A DNA stretch of 64,000 nucleotides, from positions 2,317,501 to 2,381,500 of the forward strand of contig NZ_CP106753.1 in NCBI RefSeq assembly GCF_025642115.1. Reading direction: 5' to 3'. Positions 15,822 through 22,364 of this stretch are shown here, piece by piece. Each line of letters starts with the position of its first letter. Positions within the stretch are counted from its first letter, which is position 1. Below the pieces are notes generated by a model. It saw nothing but the letters and a program-made list of their open reading frames with translations. It was not told the origin of the DNA and made no database searches. A program made the position numbers and the translations under genes. The stretch is from Chitiniphilus purpureus (GTDB lineage Bacteria > Pseudomonadota > Gammaproteobacteria > Burkholderiales > Chitinibacteraceae).

Positions 15822-16228
15822 GGGGCGACCCTCGCGTGGCTGGGGTGGATGGTCAGTGCCAACATGCCGCCACCCGGCCGATGGCAGATCCAGTGGTTGC
15901 GGCCATAAGTGTCGGTGGGTGTGGACCAGCCGATTTCCCGCAGCGGACGTATCAGGTAGTCGATCAGCGCTGCTGCGTCTGGCATGCCGTGCTCGATATG
16001 GAGCGACGCGCGCAGCAGGCCTTCGGCCACCGGGTTGAGCCGGACCTGCACATTGGCGCCAGGCAGGTTGTGTATAAGGGTGTCGCGCAGGACGACCAAG
16101 TCGGCGATCGCGTCGCGGGCCCGCACGATCTGGCGCTGGGTCTCAGCCAGGGCCTCAACGGCGCCGAGCATCGCGGTATCGATGATGGCCTGGGTGGATT
16201 GCAGGGCAGACTGTGAGTGATTGGACAT
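15818..16228 (-). CDS. Phage early protein, unknown function
   Basis: This 136-aa product starts at 16228 after GGAG. The first 55 residues form a helix (QSTQAIIDTAMLGAVEALAE..). The rest looks alpha/beta, with a conserved-looking GGGMLALTIHPSH close to the end. The open frame extends to 16333 but without a ribosome binding site. No family is assigned. Confidence 0.55.
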   Translation of the reverse strand: MSNHSQSALQSTQAIIDTAMLGAVEALAETQRQIVRARDAIADLVVLRDTLIHNLPGANVQVRLNPVAEGLLRASLHIEHGMPDAAALIDYLIRPLREIGWSTPTDTYGRNHWICHRPGGGMLALTIHPSHARVAP

Positions 16229-16296
16229 AAAGGGGCTCCAGAAATCCCGCGCGACGCCGGGCTGCGCCCGGCGTAAATGGGCGAAGGGCTGAATGG

Positions 16297-16905
16297 CTAA
16301 ATGGGGAATCTGCGGACGGCCCGGGCGCGGCACTCGTTGCCCTCGTGGTCGTTGCCCTGGGTGCCATCATCGAAGTCCTGCATCCACGCGATGCAGGTGG
16401 AGTACTGCGTACTGGCCCAATAACGGGCCGGAGCAAATGCCTCGGCGCCGCGGTGCTGATACGCGGTGTCGGCAGTCTGGCTGGGGTCGTGCTCGGTGTA
16501 GGCCTGGCCGACCGGGGCGCTGTTGGGGTTCTCGCCGTCGCGAAAGGTGCATGCGTTGTCATCCCCGGTGGGCTTGAAGGCGCGGTAGAGCAGCTCCAGT
16601 TCATCGCGACTGGGCAGGTACCAGTCGTTGAAGCCCGCGATGCTCAGTTGCTGCGCGGCGATCGCCTGTGCCTGGCCGGCTGCGACCAAGGCGGCAGTAT
16701 TGGCAATGCCATCGCACACGCTGCCAGCGCTCGGGATGTCCTCACCGTATTCTCCCCAGGGCTGCGCAGGCAGTTCGCCCGCCGCACCAGGGTTGATCAC
16801 GCCGTAGCGCTGACCGTGGATCACAATGTAGCCGGCCAGCCATCCGCCCTGTTCGGGGATGTGTTGACCTGCGGTGTATTCGGGATGGTGGTGCGGGGAG
16901 GTCAT
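16297..16905 (-). CDS. DUF1566 (Lcl-like) domain protein
   Basis: This 202-aa protein has the DUF1566 hallmarks: GFNDWYLPSRDELELLYRAF, then YWASTQYS, AWMQDFDDGTQG and CRARAVRRF near the C-terminus. This fold is related to the formylglycine-generating-enzyme/C-type-lectin group and is usually a binding domain. Phages often carry such genes next to DUF2303 genes, as here. No reverse transcriptase or template repeat is seen, so it is not evidently a diversified protein. The ATG at 16905 follows GGAG. Confidence 0.8.
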   Translation of the reverse strand: MTSPHHHPEYTAGQHIPEQGGWLAGYIVIHGQRYGVINPGAAGELPAQPWGEYGEDIPSAGSVCDGIANTAALVAAGQAQAIAAQQLSIAGFNDWYLPSRDELELLYRAFKPTGDDNACTFRDGENPNSAPVGQAYTEHDPSQTADTAYQHRGAEAFAPARYWASTQYSTCIAWMQDFDDGTQGNDHEGNECRARAVRRFPI

Positions 16906-16953
16906 TGCAGGCTCCTGATTTGGGACAGACGTGCGGCTTCGCCGCACGCACAC

Positions 16954-17922
16954 TTAGGCGGGCAGGTTCGGGCTACCGGCGAGCAGCGGGAAGCCGGCTT
17001 CGTGCTGGATTTTCTGCACGATGTCCTGGCTGGCGGCCTCCAGCACCTTGTCCGGTCGCACCAGCTCGTACCAAAGCTGCAGCACGCCATCGCGGATGCG
17101 GTATTTCAGGCGGGCATCAATGCGGTAGGCGACGCGGGCCGGCGGCTCGCCGGTGTCCTGGCCAGGCTTGTTGGCCTCGGTGATCGGCGCGGCGAACGCC
17201 GGGATGCCGATGGTGAAGCGCTCGAACATCTTCATGCGCTGGCGCGTGGCGTCGTCTTCGCGGTCGACGTATTCCAGGTCGATCCCGCCGGACTGGATCC
17301 TGGTGGCGCTCTTGAATTTTTTGTCGCTCACCGCCTCGAAGGTCAGCGCCAGTTCCAGCATCTGCGCAGCTGTCGGCATGCCGGTCACCGTGGCGATGTC
17401 CTGCATGTTGTCCTCGATCCAGGTGGCGAACTCCAACTGGCTCATCGCCGTGCGGTTTTTCTCCAGCCAGCGCTGCCACTCAATCGATTTGGCTGGCGAG
17501 AACGATGCGGTGTGGTCGCGCCAGTGCGCCTCATCGGCGGTGTGGTCATTGATCACGCCCAGGAAATCGACCTTGCCCTTGGGGTAGTCGGCCTGCAGGT
17601 AGATGCGGCAGCTGGCCAGCGAGCCGTGTTCCTTCACGTACCAGATGAAGCTGGTCGCGTCGTTCAGGATGACGTGGGCTTTCTTGCGCAGCGGCTGGGG
17701 CAGGTGCTTTTCCAGATCCGGCAGCAGCTCGGCCTTGTGGTTGTGCGGGACATACAGCACGGGAATCTGCTGCTTTTGCAGCGTAGTGGCGTCGACGGTG
17801 GTGGCGCTGGGCTTGAGGGCGACATCCTCCAGCAGCGCTTTCAGGTCGTGCGGGTAGGCGGCGCGCACGCCGCCGGCAGCCAGCTCGATGGTTTCGGGCT
17901 GGGCGTGTTGGGCTTGGGGCAT
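16954..17922 (-). CDS. DUF2303 (YfdQ-like) protein
   Basis: This 322-aa protein matches the DUF2303 family, represented by YfdQ in E. coli prophage CPS-53. Recognisable parts are PVLYVPHNHKAELLPDLE near residue 53, the FLGVINDHTADEAHWRDH block and the final third with the IDARLKYRIRDGVLQLWYEL strand. These proteins are common in siphophage early regions; their function is not established. It is followed downstream by the DUF1566 gene and preceded by a small partner gene. Confidence 0.85.
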   Translation of the reverse strand: MPQAQHAQPETIELAAGGVRAAYPHDLKALLEDVALKPSATTVDATTLQKQQIPVLYVPHNHKAELLPDLEKHLPQPLRKKAHVILNDATSFIWYVKEHGSLASCRIYLQADYPKGKVDFLGVINDHTADEAHWRDHTASFSPAKSIEWQRWLEKNRTAMSQLEFATWIEDNMQDIATVTGMPTAAQMLELALTFEAVSDKKFKSATRIQSGGIDLEYVDREDDATRQRMKMFERFTIGIPAFAAPITEANKPGQDTGEPPARVAYRIDARLKYRIRDGVLQLWYELVRPDKVLEAASQDIVQKIQHEAGFPLLAGSPNLPA

Positions 17923-17958
17923 GGTGGGTCCTTGCGGTGGGGAAATCGGCGCGCCGGC

Positions 17959-18333
17959 TTAGGCCGTGCGCAGTTCGGTGGTGCCGGCGTTGGCATCGCG
18001 CAGCGGCACCGCCGCGGCCGGGGTGGTTTCCACCTGACGCAGATCCAACTGGCGCTGGGTCGGGTCGGTGGCCAGCATGTCGCCCTCGGGGGTGCCGAAC
18101 ATGATGGAGCTGCGACGGGGGAGCTTCGGCGCGCGAATCGTGAAGTCGTAGTCGACGTTCAGCGCACCGCTGCCGCGGCCGGCCGGTTTGATGTTGATCT
18201 TGAGGGTGATGCTGCCCCCCTTTTTGTCGTCACACGCCGTGATGGCGTGGTTCAGCTCGCGGATGGCGTCGCCGAAGTGCTCGACGAGCTCGCCGCCGGC
18301 AATATCGCGCAGCATGTCGGTTGCGGATCGCAT
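17959..18333 (-). CDS. Phage protein paired with DUF2303
   Basis: This 124-aa product has an N-terminal helix (MLRDIAGGELVEHFGDAIREL), then a beta-rich part with GSITLKINIKPAG and a TPEGDMLATDPTQRQLDLR segment. This gene is typically found directly before DUF2303 genes in phages. It is the first gene after the hairpin terminator at 18362-18383, so its expression probably depends on readthrough. Function unknown. Confidence 0.65.
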   Translation of the reverse strand: MRSATDMLRDIAGGELVEHFGDAIRELNHAITACDDKKGGSITLKINIKPAGRGSGALNVDYDFTIRAPKLPRRSSIMFGTPEGDMLATDPTQRQLDLRQVETTPAAAVPLRDANAGTTELRTA

Positions 18334-18354
18334 GGGTTGCTCCAGGTTGAGACG

Positions 18355-18383
18355 GAAAAAAAGCGCGCCGAGGTGGGCGCGCT
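18355..18383 (-). terminator. Strong terminator inside the leftward leader
   Basis: On the minus strand AGCGCGCC pairs with GGCGCGCT around a 6-base loop and is followed by seven T. It lies 20 bases before the start of the 18333 gene and downstream of the structured segment at 18411-18567. A terminator before most of the leftward operon implies antitermination or regulated readthrough. Confidence 0.85.
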
Positions 18384-18410
18384 CAAAGGGGGGGTCAGGG
18401 AGTGGTGCGA

Positions 18411-18567
18411 ATTGCACCGGTGGTGTGTGTGGGGCCGGGCTTGATTCCGGCTCACAATTACCTGCGCTACTACCGCCAGTCGCGCTTCGCCTGTAGGTGC
18501 AGGGGCGGTCTTTCGGCCTGTCACCGCGTGTCCTTCCACGCCGCGCCACACACACCACCGCTGCAAT
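18411..18567 (-). ncRNA. Candidate structured RNA closed by a 22-bp inverted repeat
   Basis: Bases 18411-18432 and 18546-18567 are inverted repeats with one mismatch in 22, enclosing 113 bases. Read on the minus strand, the interior can form four further helices: GCGTG/CACGC, CGGT/ACCG, CCTGC+CTAC with GTAG+GCAGG, and GCCGG/CCGGC. This gives a multibranched, cloverleaf-like fold, and the terminator at 18355-18383 follows at once. No known RNA family is recognised. The repeat is seen directly; the fold was worked out by hand. Confidence 0.5.
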
Positions 18568-18631
18568 CTGCAGCGGGCCCCGTCTCGTGGGGCAGACGGC
18601 AGATCACGCAAGTGAGGTAATCGATGTGCAC
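18521..18631 (-). CDS. Possible 36-aa Cys-rich mini-protein
   Basis: A short frame with a GTG start encodes a product with the pattern TCVICRLPHETG..DCSGGVC, that is CxxC and CxxxxC, which could hold a zinc ion like other small proteins in this operon. No good ribosome binding site is seen, and the frame overlaps the 5' arm of the inverted repeat, so it may be an accident of the RNA structure. Confidence 0.28.
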   Translation of the reverse strand: MHIDYLTCVICRLPHETGPAADCSGGVCGAAWKDTR

Positions 18632-18693
18632 CCGCGCTCTGCTGCCGTGGTTTTGCCCCACTCACGGCTTGGGGGCTCTGGCGCTGCTGGTGT

Positions 18694-18885
18694 TCAGATT
18701 ACCGTGGGGGATTCTTGCAGTGCGCTTTCGCCCCACCAGCTTTCGATGGCGCGGCCGTCGGCGCCGCAGTAGCGCACGAAGTAGTTGGGTTCCGAATGCA
18801 GGTATTCGGCGCGACCGATAACAATGCCGGTTTCGCCGCTGGCAGTGATCTGGACAGTGGCGCCCAGGGAGATAGCAAAAGCCAT
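18694..18885 (-). CDS. Small conserved phage protein
   Basis: This 63-aa protein starts at an ATG preceded by AAGGAAA. It reads as one compact beta domain: MAFAISLGATVQITASGE, then GIVIGRAEYLHSEPNYFVRY and a C-terminal ESWWGESAL. I recall similar short proteins in many siphophages, with an SH3-like outline. It is the first leftward gene after the promoter region. Function unknown. Confidence 0.65.
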   Translation of the reverse strand: MAFAISLGATVQITASGETGIVIGRAEYLHSEPNYFVRYCGADGRAIESWWGESALQESPTVI

Positions 18886-18978
18886 GGTTTTCCTTTGGAG
18901 GGGAACACGGATCACGCGCCGTGCCGCGTTTCTGGTAGGGTCGAGTTTCCACACTGACCAACCGAGAAAGGGGTGCAT

Positions 18979-19287
18979 ATGCAACAGGTTCAGATAGCTG
19001 GGATTTCTTGGTACAAGCGCGAAAACTTTGATCGTTTACGTGCCATGTTCAAGGACGGTCACAAATTGCATGACACCTACGATGAGTGGCTCGCGGCGGC
19101 TGAGAGCGGAAGAAAGGAACTTGAGAAGCGCGGGGTTCGGGTGATCTGTGTAGACGTCGACCCAAACGAGTTCCCCGCTTGGTGTGCTTCTCAAGGGCTG
19201 GAACTCAATGCCGCAGCACGAAATCGCTTCGCGAGCGAAAGGGCCTACCAATTTGTCATGGGGGAGATGGGAGAAAACGTGCCTTGA
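18979..19287 (+). CDS. Conserved small protein, unknown function
   Basis: This 102-aa protein begins QQVQIAGISWYKRENFDRL and contains DTYDEWLAAAESG, CVDVDPNEFPAWCASQGL and RNRFASERAYQF. From memory this is a recurring bacterial and phage hypothetical protein with a mixed alpha/beta fold. The ATG at 18979 follows AAGGGG. It is transcribed against the leftward operon and ends at the terminator at 19327-19349, so it may be expressed in the lysogen. Confidence 0.65.
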   Translation: MQQVQIAGISWYKRENFDRLRAMFKDGHKLHDTYDEWLAAAESGRKELEKRGVRVICVDVDPNEFPAWCASQGLELNAAARNRFASERAYQFVMGEMGENVP

Positions 19288-19326
19288 ATTTTGCTGAGCG
19301 GTTACTTGCATCGCTTCATCCTGAGC

Positions 19327-19349
19327 AGCCCGCCTTGAGCGGGCTTTTT
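19327..19349 (+). terminator. Terminator after the 18979-19287 gene
   Basis: AGCCCGC pairs with GCGGGCT around CTTGA, followed by five T. The right arm and T-run begin the 80-bp repeat R1. Confidence 0.85.
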
Positions 19350-19418
19350 GTTGGACACCGAAACCGGCTCGTGGGAGCCGGCTTGGGTGTGCTGCCGATC
19401 GTGACCGGCAGCGGGTCG
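19339..19418. repeat. 80-bp direct repeat, copy R1
   Basis: R1 matches R2 (19786-19865) at 77 of 80 positions. Each copy starts in a terminator stem and contains two adjacent hairpins: CCGGCTC/GAGCCGG and GCTGCCG/CGGCAGC. The copies flank the 19467-19691 gene. They lie in the path of the leftward promoter at 20192-20221, so both would be in its leader RNA. Confidence 0.85.
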
Positions 19419-19466
19419 TTCTGTTCTGATAATCTCGGTCGTTTCACAATCGACAATGGCACCGGA

Positions 19467-19691
19467 ATGAATAACGACAGTCTCGAAGTCCTCAACATCG
19501 TCCAGCAGGTCCTGCGGCAGTTCATGCTTGCTGTTGCTGCAGGAAATCAATCAAACCTTGGCGACATTGGCGATGTCCTTGAAGCTGCAGCAGCTCGGGA
19601 GAGCCTTGATCCGATGGCGCGCCGAATGCTTGCGGACCTTGCATCTGGTGCCCATGGGCTTCATGCGGCAGGGATCGCTAAGAAACAGTGA
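19467..19691 (+). CDS. Small helical protein between the two repeats
   Basis: This 74-aa product is entirely helical (DSLEVLNIVQQVLRQFML, then RRMLADLASGAHGLHAAG). The ribosome binding site is weak, so the start is tentative. It is followed by a terminator and lies between R1 and R2, as if terminator-plus-hairpin units had been duplicated around it. The family is not recognised. Confidence 0.5.
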   Translation: MNNDSLEVLNIVQQVLRQFMLAVAAGNQSNLGDIGDVLEAAAARESLDPMARRMLADLASGAHGLHAAGIAKKQ

Positions 19692-19774
19692 ACTGGTCGC
19701 CCATTTCATGAACTGAGGATTTCGAAACAAGGCGATCATTCGATTCTTGGTTATTCGCATTCGTGCTCTACCTC

Positions 19775-19797
19775 GCCCGCCTCGCGCGGGCTTTTTG
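19775..19797 (+). terminator. Terminator after the 19467-19691 gene
   Basis: GCCCGC pairs with GCGGGC, followed by five T. It overlaps the start of repeat R2. Confidence 0.82.
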
Positions 19798-19865
19798 TTG
19801 GACACCGAAATCGGCTCGAGGGAGCCGGCTTGGGTGTGCTGCCGATTGTGACCGGCAGCGGGTCG
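19786..19865. repeat. 80-bp direct repeat, copy R2
   Basis: Second copy of the repeat described at R1, with the same two hairpins. The three differences fall at single positions and keep the hairpins intact. Confidence 0.85.
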
Positions 19866-20191
19866 CAGGCCTCGTTACGGTGGCCTGCCGACTCGGGGCG
19901 GATTGCCGCGCGCCCACGCGGTGCCCGGCTTGGCTGGTCGTCCTCTGCGGTTTAAGGCTGTTGCCATCGTGGTTTTGCCCTGCCTGTCGTCAGCCCAGGC
20001 GCCGCCACGCGCATCCGATCCAGCCGGCCACATCGCATCGCTGCGTGCGCCGGGGTTTGTTGTGCCAAGTTTTGAAAGAGCGCCCCGCCTCGCCCCTGTA
20101 GGGTTCGGTCGCGGCAGGCTCTTGCTGGCTGGTGCCATCTGCACCGGGTCACCCGGCCCCGGGCGCCTGCCGCTGGGTGGGTGTTGATATC

Positions 20192-20221
20192 AATTTAGCG
20201 TTACGCAAATGTGTGTGTCAA
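20192..20221 (-). promoter_or_regulatory. Leftward early promoter PL
   Basis: On the minus strand a perfect -35 TTGACA (20221-20216) is followed after 18 bases by TAAATT (20197-20192). Both elements are overlapped by operator copies (20194-20209 and 20220-20237), so bound repressor would block polymerase. It points to the leftward early operon. Confidence 0.8.
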
Positions 20222-20237
20222 TAGCGAAACGCGAAAT
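20194..20237. promoter_or_regulatory. Left operator cluster OL (two sites)
   Basis: Two copies of the consensus WWTAGCGNNACGCNAA lie at 20194-20209 (TTTAGCGTTACGCAAA) and 20220-20237, with centres 26 bases apart. The same motif occurs three times between the repressor and Cro genes. Site match is by eye; binding is inferred. Confidence 0.8.
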
Positions 20238-20390
20238 TCGTATGCAAAGTTGCGCCGCACGGCGGGCTGGGGTTCGGGCAGCTCAGCGTGCGCTATCGCC
20301 CCATTAGATTTTTTCAGTAAGGTTTGACCTTACATACTCTGCAGACCATGAGGAATATCATGATTTAATGATGTTTTTCCGGAGTACGAC

Positions 20391-21032
20391 ATGTCTCCAG
20401 CTGAGGCCGAATTGATGCAGGCTCTGGGCCGGGCAGATAACTTGGTTCAGCTGGCTGCTCTGTGCCCAAAGATCAAGGACGTGCTGCAGGCGCAGCGATT
20501 GTTGGTGCACGTGCGCATGGCCCGTCAGCTGGATTTCATCCAGTTGTACAGCTCAGAACCTGAGCCGGTTCGGATTGCCTCGGAGCAACTGTGGCGCGAC
20601 CCGCGCAGCCCGATGGCCCATCATGCCCGGACCAGCTCCTGCGCAATGGTTTGGTGGCCGGGCAGCGGGCTCGACGTGTGCCTGCCCCAGGTGCCGTACG
20701 GCGGGGTGGCGATCACCGTTCCAGATCATGCGCCAACGGGCGAAAGTGTGGCGATCACGGCCTGGCTCGGCGCCGAATATGCGGGCGACTACCCGCTTGG
20801 GGTGATGCAAACCTTGCTGAGCGCGCAGTGCAAGGCCATGTTGACGGCGATCTCTACGCAGGCTGCGGTAGTGCGCACTGGTCGGCGTCGTGACTTGGCG
20901 TTTGCGTATGCGCAAGCTGGCTACTCAGCCAAGGCGATCGCGCACCATACGGGTCTAAGCATTCACACCGTTCGTCGCTACCTGACCGATCTGCGCGCAA
21001 TGGAAGCGTCAATTTCGGACGTGGTTGGGTAG
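20391..21032 (+). CDS. LuxR-like regulator with autoinducer-domain-like N-terminus
   Basis: This 213-aa protein has the outline of a LuxR-type receptor. Its C-terminus is a helix-turn-helix of the NarL/LuxR sort: AGYSAKAIAHHTGLSIHTVRRYL (split here as AGYSAKAIAHHTG and LSIHTVRRYL, residues 176-198). The N-terminal domain has WRDP with Asp70-Pro71, an H-A-R segment, a VWW at 87-89 and GGVAITVPDHAPTGESV, which align with the conserved D70, P71, W85 and the G-x-x-x-P strand of acyl-homoserine-lactone receptors. The usual W57 and Y61 are not obvious, so the ligand may differ or be absent. GGAG precedes the ATG. It lies between the two operator clusters. Confidence 0.55.
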   Translation: MSPAEAELMQALGRADNLVQLAALCPKIKDVLQAQRLLVHVRMARQLDFIQLYSSEPEPVRIASEQLWRDPRSPMAHHARTSSCAMVWWPGSGLDVCLPQVPYGGVAITVPDHAPTGESVAITAWLGAEYAGDYPLGVMQTLLSAQCKAMLTAISTQAAVVRTGRRRDLAFAYAQAGYSAKAIAHHTGLSIHTVRRYLTDLRAMEASISDVVG

Positions 21033-21102
21033 TAAGGACCACTCTTTCCTGACGCTGCCTTTCTTCCTTGTCCGCCTAAGTTAGAAAGCCACTCGTCGGC
21101 AA

Positions 21103-21124
21103 AACTGCGCATTGATGCGCAGTT
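21103..21124. promoter_or_regulatory. 22-bp perfect palindrome between the LuxR-like gene and the 68-aa ORF
   Basis: AACTGCGCA, then TTGA, then TGCGCAGTT. There is no T-run, so it is a poor terminator. It lies 120 bases upstream of the 68-aa ORF and could be a regulator binding site. It resembles a lux box (CTG and CAG ends) but is two bases too long in the centre. Confidence 0.5.
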
Positions 21125-21244
21125 CACGTGCCACCCATCCTGATATTGCATGCGTTTTGACGTACTGGCGCAATACCCCCTTGCGCCGACAAGCGGCAGT
21201 AAATAACGTCTTGGAAACGCATATGTCATCAGGCGGAAATAGGG

Positions 21245-21451
21245 ATGTCTTACGAAGTTAATAATAAACTTGCTTGTTTGAAAGCTATCGAACAAGAAGA
21301 GGTGGGCGCCATCGTGCGTGAGCTAGCAGTCATTCTGGCAAGGCTGGGCGCGAACTCAAAAGAGGCTGCCTATGCCGCGATTGAGGAGATGGCTGATGTA
21401 GATGGTGGGAGCAAGGACGCAGGAATCGGGCGCCCGAGCATGAGCGCCTGA
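21245..21451 (+). CDS. 68-aa protein beside the repressor, candidate antirepressor
   Basis: This small soluble protein has a helical body (CLKAIEQEEVGAIVREL.. then SKEAAYAAIEEM) and a flexible C-terminal tail. GGCGGA and AGGG precede the ATG. It is convergent with the repressor gene, with 7 bases between the two stops, and lies downstream of the LuxR-like gene. I do not recognise the sequence. The antirepressor idea is only by position, on the model of phages in which a quorum receptor switches on a small protein that inactivates CI. Confidence 0.5.
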   Translation: MSYEVNNKLACLKAIEQEEVGAIVRELAVILARLGANSKEAAYAAIEEMADVDGGSKDAGIGRPSMSA

Positions 21452-21458
21452 GGCGTAG

Positions 21459-21944
21459 CTACGAGCGACCAGCCTTCATCGATTTGACAAGAGCTTTCAC
21501 GGTGTTGAGGACGATAGCGGCCTGTTCTTTGCTTAGGCCCTGCATCAGTGGGGTGAGGCGGGCAACTTCCCGGCTGATAGCTTCCTCGTCCGGCGACGTA
21601 GAGTGTTCCAACTGGTACTGAGTCGCGGGTTCCTGAGCGAGGGAAGGGTGCTGAGGTCCAGTGGTATGAGCATTGGCGCCGGCTTTCGCGCCCAGATCGA
21701 GCAAGGCATTGCTGTGATCAATGTCCAGCCAGCCACGCTGTTTGCCATTACCTGCCTCGATTTTACGGGCCGTTTCCTTACGCATTCCCCTGGGCTTGCC
21801 TGTCTTGGAGTCCTTCGCGCCGTCCCGAAGGTTCAGGAATTGCGCAAGTGTCATCCCGGCATTCCTTGCTGCCATCGTGGCTGACCCCTGCTCAGCCTCG
21901 ATGAGGCGAAGGTTGTCGCGGCGGATTTCATCGATGTCTTTCAT
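21459..21944 (-). CDS. CI-like repressor lacking the peptidase domain
   Basis: This 161-aa protein has an N-terminal helix-turn-helix of phage repressor type: EIRRDNLRLIEAEQGSATMA, AGMTLAQFLNLRDG, then SKTGKPRGMRKETARKIE and GWLDIDH. The rest is a polar linker and a short C-terminal helix (about 120-158). The S24/LexA-like peptidase domain of classic CI proteins is absent, so RecA-stimulated self-cleavage is not expected. It is divergent from the Cro-like gene, with three operator copies between them. It should maintain lysogeny by shutting off the leftward and rightward promoters. Confidence 0.82.
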   Translation of the reverse strand: MKDIDEIRRDNLRLIEAEQGSATMAARNAGMTLAQFLNLRDGAKDSKTGKPRGMRKETARKIEAGNGKQRGWLDIDHSNALLDLGAKAGANAHTTGPQHPSLAQEPATQYQLEHSTSPDEEAISREVARLTPLMQGLSKEQAAIVLNTVKALVKSMKAGRS

Positions 21945-21956
21945 TTGCCCGTATGG

Positions 21957-22024
21957 AATAGCAAAACGCTAATGTATGTAAATGCGCGTAACGCTATTGC
22001 TGACTGTTTCGCGTAGCGCTAAAC
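21957..22024. promoter_or_regulatory. Right operator cluster OR (three sites)
   Basis: Three copies of WWTAGCGNNACGCNAA lie at 21957-21973 (forward), 21983-21999 (reverse) and 22007-22024 (reverse), centred about 25 bases apart. The arrangement between divergent repressor and Cro genes mirrors lambda OR. Confidence 0.85.
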
Positions 22025-22025
22025 T
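21997..22025 (+). promoter_or_regulatory. Rightward early promoter PR
   Basis: TTGCTG (21997-22002) and TAAACT (22020-22025) are spaced by 17 bases and overlap two operators. The -10 lies only 6 bases before the Cro ATG and there is no ribosome binding site, so the cro mRNA is probably leaderless. Confidence 0.75.
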
Positions 22026-22031
22026 GAGCGC

Positions 22032-22256
22032 ATGGACCTCAAAACATACCTGCTCGCCGCCAAAGGGCGCGGCGCTGCACTGGCGGCCGCGCTGGGTGTG
22101 AATCAAGTACTGATTTCAACCTGGGCGCATGGCAAACGTCCGGTTCCGGCTGGACGGTGCCCAGCGATTGAACGTGCGACAGACGGGCAAGTTCGTTGCG
22201 AAGAACTTCGCCCCGATATCGATTGGGCGTACCTGCGCGGTACAGGAAAGGGGTGA
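22032..22256 (+). CDS. Cro-like (YdaS family) DNA-binding protein
   Basis: This 74-aa protein fits the YdaS/Cro family: MDLKTYLLAAKGRGAALA, GVNQVLISTWAHGKRPVPAG, CPAIERATDGQVRCEELRPD and a DWAYLRG end. It should compete with the repressor for the three sites directly upstream and favour lytic development. No Shine-Dalgarno sequence is present; translation is probably from a leaderless mRNA. Confidence 0.88.
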   Translation: MDLKTYLLAAKGRGAALAAALGVNQVLISTWAHGKRPVPAGRCPAIERATDGQVRCEELRPDIDWAYLRGTGKG

Positions 22257-22364
22257 CGCATTGATCCATCGCTACATATCCCCGTTTTCTTGATACCCCT
22301 ATTTTCAGCGCGCGCGCACGCGCGAGCTACCTATCGCCCTGTAGGTTGACCCGGAGACGTCCCC

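Larger units (their letters stand above)
19866..20390. other. Leader and promoter region, no supported gene
   Basis: This 525-base stretch contains the leftward promoter and its two operators in the middle. The part between 19866 and 20190 would be transcribed leftward as untranslated leader; a basic, low-complexity frame on the minus strand (19875-20144) is not convincing. The part from 20240 to 20390 is AT-rich and should contain the promoter of the LuxR-like gene. Two small dyads occur there, GTAAGG/CCTTAC at 20317-20333 and ATCAT/ATGAT at about 20356-20371. Confidence 0.55.

Noticed and set aside
16297-16905. DUF1566 protein as a diversity-generating retroelement target
   Set aside because: No reverse transcriptase gene and no template or variable repeat pair is present.
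18411-18567. Inverted-repeat segment as a small transposon (MITE)
   Set aside because: The ends are inverted, but no target-site duplication flanks them, and the interior folds into further helices; a structured RNA fits better.
19875-20144. 89-codon frame in the leftward leader, considered as an N-like antiterminator
   Set aside because: It is basic, but Pro/Gly/Ala-rich and without an arginine-rich helix or a convincing start.
21103-21124. Palindrome as a standard lux box
   Set aside because: The centre is two bases too long for the CTG-N10-CAG spacing, so it is kept only as an unassigned dyad.
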